From: JAVBWO01 sp036677375 | GTDB lineage: Bacteria > Bacillota > Dehalobacteriia > UBA4068 > UBA4997 | Assembly (NCBI GenBank): GCA_036677375.1 | Contig: JAVBWO010000020.1 | Span: 1 to 64,000, forward strand | DNA: 64,000 bases | Direction of reading: 5' to 3' | Part shown: positions 61,353 to 64,000 of the stretch, one piece after another | Position numbering within the stretch: the stretch's first letter is position 1 | Layout of the letters: every line of letters starts with the position of its first letter | Program-made: the position numbers and the translations under genes | Notes under the pieces: model-generated | The model's input: only the letters and a program-made list of their open reading frames with translations | What the model was told of the DNA's origin: nothing | The model's database searches: none

Positions 61353-61715
61353 ATGTCTTCTGGAACATTAGCCGATTTCAAAAAACAGCTCTTCCGGATT
61401 TACAGCGATGTCAATAAGGATATTTACGGTGCCGGTGTCATTGAATTAAAGATTAATTTATCCGGCAATATGATTATCTTTTTTACCATGGACAATCGGG
61501 TGCCGGCATTGCGTGCTTTGGAAGAACGGTATTACCAATTAAAACAATCAGTAGATAACGCCTTATTTAATGAATTCAAGCTAAGATTAAAGAAAAGCCT
61601 GAAAGAGAAGTTGGGTATTGAGCCTCTCGCTATGCTGAGGGATTATGATACCTCTTATCAGATGGCGGTAACCATTGCGGTCTTGGCTGAGGATGCATTA
61701 AAAGACATTTTGTAG
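61353..61715 (+). CDS. DUF2294-like small protein
   Basis: A protein of 120 residues (131 if it starts at TTG 61320). It has no signal peptide or membrane segment. FKKQLFRIYSDVNKDIYGAGVIELKINLSGNMIIFFTMDNRVPALRALEERYYQLK, then KLRLKKSLKEKLGIEPLAMLRDYDTSYQMAVTIAVL resemble DUF2294 (YbcI-like) proteins. Their role is not known; some occur with stress or Na+-related genes. The gene stands alone between a perfect promoter (61271-61299) and a terminator. AGG at 61340 is a weak ribosome site for ATG 61353. Confidence 0.6.
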   Translation: MSSGTLADFKKQLFRIYSDVNKDIYGAGVIELKINLSGNMIIFFTMDNRVPALRALEERYYQLKQSVDNALFNEFKLRLKKSLKEKLGIEPLAMLRDYDTSYQMAVTIAVLAEDALKDIL

Positions 61716-61751
61716 GTGGCGATTGTTTATTTAGCGTTTACGTTAGATGAA

Positions 61752-61800
61752 AAGTCGTTATTGAGTACTTCTTTGTACTCAATAACGGCTTTTTTGTTTT
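61752..61800 (+). terminator. Intrinsic terminator
   Basis: CGTTATTGAGTAC and GTACTCAATAACG form a 13-base perfect stem with a 6-base loop, then GCTTTTTTGTTTTT. Confidence 0.9.
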
Positions 61801-61854
61801 TGTACCCATTTTTCACATCAGAATAAGATCTCAATGAAGAAAGGACGTGCTGGG

Positions 61855-62436
61855 ATGCATTTGACGGTAGGAATCACGGGAGCAAGCGGCGCCGTTTATG
61901 GTTACAGCTTGCTGCGCCGTTTGGCAGAGGCTGGGGTTCAGGTCTCCGCTGTGGCTAGCGAAACGGGTTGGCAGGTCATGCAACACGAATGTGGCGTAGG
62001 CAGGGAAGAACTTGCGCGCTATGGGACTTTTTATGATAACGGAGACTTGTTCGCGCCTATGGCAAGCGGCTCTGTTTTATCCGACGGCATGGTGATCGCG
62101 CCCTGTTCCATGAATACTTTGGGCTGTATTGCCGGAGGTTTAGGGCATAATCTGATCACCCGGGCGGCGGCTGTGACGTTGAAGGAAAACCGTCCCTTGG
62201 TCTTGGTAGTGCGGGAAACGCCTTTGAGTGTGATCGCGCTGGAAAACATGTGCCGTCTGGCCAAAGCGGGCGCTTGCATCATGCCGGCTTGTCCGGGCTT
62301 TTATCACCAGCCTGTGGAAATCGGAGAATTGGTGGACAGCGTGGTGGTTCGGGTTTTGGATCAGTTCCGCATCGATTCCGACTGGCTGGGGCGCTGGCAA
62401 GGCAATGCGAAGGAAGGAAGTGCGCTTGAAAGATGA
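61855..62436 (+). CDS. ubiX: UbiX-like flavin prenyltransferase
   Basis: A 193-residue flavoprotein. It starts MHLTVGITGASGAVYGYSLLRRL, with the conserved GxTGASG, and shows APMASGSVLSDGMVIAPCSMNTLGCIAGGLGHNLITRAAAVTLKENRPLVLVVRETPLS and IMPACPGFYHQP. It adds a dimethylallyl group to FMN, making the prenylated FMN used by UbiD. ATG 61855 is chosen as the family starts right at the GxTGASG strand; the frame is open from 61834. It overlaps the UbiD gene by 4 bases. Confidence 0.93.
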   Translation: MHLTVGITGASGAVYGYSLLRRLAEAGVQVSAVASETGWQVMQHECGVGREELARYGTFYDNGDLFAPMASGSVLSDGMVIAPCSMNTLGCIAGGLGHNLITRAAAVTLKENRPLVLVVRETPLSVIALENMCRLAKAGACIMPACPGFYHQPVEIGELVDSVVVRVLDQFRIDSDWLGRWQGNAKEGSALER

Positions 62437-63794
62437 TCACCCAATTTCGCCAGTTGGTATCCTCTTATGAGGCCGAAAAAAAACTGGCTCATGTGACAAG
62501 ATCCGTAACGGCCAAGTATGAGGCTGCCGCCGTATTGAAAAAGACCGGCGGCAAACTGCCTTTGGTCTTTGAGCATATTGACGGTTATACCGCTCCGGTG
62601 GTGGCCGGGATCGGCGGTAGCCGAGAAGCCATGGCCGCTAGTATGGAGATCGCCCCGGAAGCCTTAACGGAGCACCTGGAGCGAGCTGTCTGCAATCCTC
62701 TGCCGGTGACGCCGGTCACTTGGGCGCCGGTACAGGAAAATGTGATCCTGGCGCCTTTTACTTTGACCGATTATTTTCCGGTTTTTACTTATTATGCCAA
62801 AGATGCGGCGCCTTTTTTGGTAGCAGGCGTTCTGGTGAACCGGGATATGACCGGGCAGAAATTATACACCTCCATCCGCCGGATGCAGTATTTAGGCGGC
62901 AACCGCTGCAATATCCTATTTTCCTCCGAAATCATGAAAAAACAGCTGAGATATCATGAAGAAAACAGAATCCCTTTAGACATTGCGGTGATGTTTGGGG
63001 TGGTGCCCGCCGTCATGTTAAGCTCGCAACTGAGCAGTCATCTTTATCCTGTCAACAAACTGGATGTTGCCGGCGCTTTATTGGGAGAATCGCTGCCGGT
63101 GGTGCGTTGCAAAACAGTGAATGTAGAGGTTTTGGCTAATGCCGAAGTGGTGCTGGAAGGGCAAATCAAGCCGTGGCTCAAGGAAACGGAAGGCCCTTTC
63201 GGGGAAATGGCGGGCTATTACGGGGGAATCGCCCCACAGCCGGTGGTGGAATTCAGCGCTTTGACCTTTCGCCATCAGCCGGTCTTTCAAACGCTTTTCC
63301 CCTCGGGCTGCGAAGAGCGGCTGCCCATGGCCTTGACCCGTGAAATGGTTCTGTTGCATACCATACGTCAAACAGTGCCGCAGGTGAAAGCAGTGCATCT
63401 GACCATGGGAGGGGTAGGCCGCTATCATGCGGTCATCCAAATCGTCAAAAGCGGCCCGGGCGACGGCGTACAGGCGGCTTTGGCGGCATTTGCCGCCGAT
63501 AAGGATCTAAAACACGCGGTGGTGGTGGATCAAGACGTCGATCTCTTTGACATGGCGCAGGTGGAATGGGCTTTGGCCACCCGGGTGCAGGCAGATCGGG
63601 ATATCTTCGTGATCCCCGGCGCCATGGGCTCGCCCTTGGAACCTTCCCATAATGTCCGCCATCTCACAGCGAAAATGGGAATCGACGCCACTTGCCCTCT
63701 GGAAGATGTCAATTTTCAGCCGACAACTATTCCCGGCGAGGAAAAGGTCGATTTGGCGGCATATCTCGATTCGAATTTTATTGACCGGAACTAA
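62433..63794 (+). CDS. UbiD family decarboxylase
   Basis: A 453-residue prenyl-FMN-dependent (de)carboxylase. GGNRCNILFSS, EGPFGEMAGYYGG and HLTMGGVGRYHAVIQI are family marks, and the ELSDYPT-like Glu-Arg-Glu catalytic set is placed around residues ~260-290, where ...ETEGPFGEMAGYY lies. It acts on an aromatic or alpha,beta-unsaturated acid; the actual substrate is unknown and family members range widely. It is the last gene of the window and pairs with the UbiX-like gene. Confidence 0.9.
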   Translation: MITQFRQLVSSYEAEKKLAHVTRSVTAKYEAAAVLKKTGGKLPLVFEHIDGYTAPVVAGIGGSREAMAASMEIAPEALTEHLERAVCNPLPVTPVTWAPVQENVILAPFTLTDYFPVFTYYAKDAAPFLVAGVLVNRDMTGQKLYTSIRRMQYLGGNRCNILFSSEIMKKQLRYHEENRIPLDIAVMFGVVPAVMLSSQLSSHLYPVNKLDVAGALLGESLPVVRCKTVNVEVLANAEVVLEGQIKPWLKETEGPFGEMAGYYGGIAPQPVVEFSALTFRHQPVFQTLFPSGCEERLPMALTREMVLLHTIRQTVPQVKAVHLTMGGVGRYHAVIQIVKSGPGDGVQAALAAFAADKDLKHAVVVDQDVDLFDMAQVEWALATRVQADRDIFVIPGAMGSPLEPSHNVRHLTAKMGIDATCPLEDVNFQPTTIPGEEKVDLAAYLDSNFIDRN

Positions 63795-64000
63795 AGAGCA
63801 ACCGAATCCGGTTTGAAAGAAACTGCCGGCGCAAAATGAAAGGGGGATAGAAAAGGAAGACGATAAAAAGGGGGTGAGAGTCAAAAAAAGTAAAAACAAA
63901 TTATATGTAGAATAATAAGTTAAAAAAATTATCCCCGATACCGTTTGATGAGTCGATTTATTTTTACTTCCCCATTGTAATAAAATGTTTGAAAGGAAGA
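63795..64000 (+). other. Right window edge, non-coding
   Basis: About 200 bases without a gene. It is purine-rich at the start, with AAAGGGGG near 63840 and AAGGGGGTGAGAG near 63868. The window ends in TTGAAAGGAAGA, which could be the ribosome site of a gene beginning just past the edge. Confidence 0.4.

Noticed and set aside
1..64000. CRISPR arrays, tRNA or rRNA genes
   Set aside because: No regular direct repeats with spacers and no tRNA-like cloverleaf or rRNA segments were recognised in the intergenic regions.

Overview
The window looks like a chromosomal segment of an anaerobic, endospore-forming member of the Bacillota (Firmicutes). The reasons are a spore-coat transglutaminase (Tgl) gene, an in-frame UGA at the catalytic position of a peroxiredoxin (selenocysteine use), a UbiX/UbiD pair, and abundant strong Shine-Dalgarno sites with GTG/TTG starts and intrinsic terminators. 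I cannot name the genus from sequence alone. No tRNA, rRNA, CRISPR array or intact mobile element was seen.

Layout. 1-371: 3' end of a sodium:alanine symporter gene and its terminator. 595-19864: a surface polysaccharide locus, all on +. It opens with an odd fusion of a degenerate tyrosine-recombinase domain to a degenerate PglD/NeuD-like domain. Then come an aminotransferase, an initiating phosphoglycosyl transferase, a GNAT, a FemAB-like transferase, three glycosyltransferases, a PIG-L deacetylase, a WbqC protein, a Wzy polymerase, an asparagine-synthase-like amide ligase and a Wzx flippase. It ends with a complete WbpA-I-B-D-E set for UDP-ManNAc3NAcA. 19865-21160: non-coding, with terminators, a dead IS256-type transposase and three copies of an ACTATATAGT palindrome. 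21161-26075: an MBL-fold hydrolase, an M20 peptidase, a two-gene membrane transporter (DUF5058 plus partner) and a TetR regulator. 26242-28271: a possible structured leader RNA and a frameshifted 1-pyrroline-5-carboxylate dehydrogenase gene.

28782-37218: an OmpR/HisKA two-component system, an AlgI/AlgJ-like O-acylation pair and a MacA/MacB-type export system. 37871-43739: a LysR regulator with an agmatinase/guanidino-acid ureohydrolase, a YjiH-type membrane protein, a sodium:solute symporter and a 44-residue membrane peptide. 44012-45015: a permease split into two half-genes. 45520-48852: a nitrate/taurine-type ABC importer with a DUF364 protein. 49052-49648 (-): the Sec-peroxiredoxin. 50066-51837 (-): tgl and an unknown overlapping partner. 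52215-53003: an orphan binding protein whose two halves are in swapped order. 53409-56309: an esterase, a condensation-like acyltransferase and a zinc-ribbon membrane protein, bracketed by two copies of a hairpin repeat. 56980-60992: YfhO, GtrA and GtrB-type genes, a three-part glycosylation module. 61353-61715: a DUF2294-like gene under a consensus promoter. 61855-63794: UbiX/UbiD.

The polysaccharide locus probably makes a repeat unit containing a diacetamido-mannuronic acid (perhaps amidated) on undecaprenyl phosphate, flips it with Wzx and polymerises it with Wzy. The AlgI/AlgJ pair, the YfhO/GtrA/GtrB module and the esterase/acyltransferase set are further envelope-decorating functions. 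The most unusual items are the doubly degenerate recombinase-PglD fusion, the Sec-peroxiredoxin that also lacks the usual resolving cysteine, the swapped-order binding protein and the Tgl partner gene. All functional statements are inferences from sequence patterns; no searches were run.
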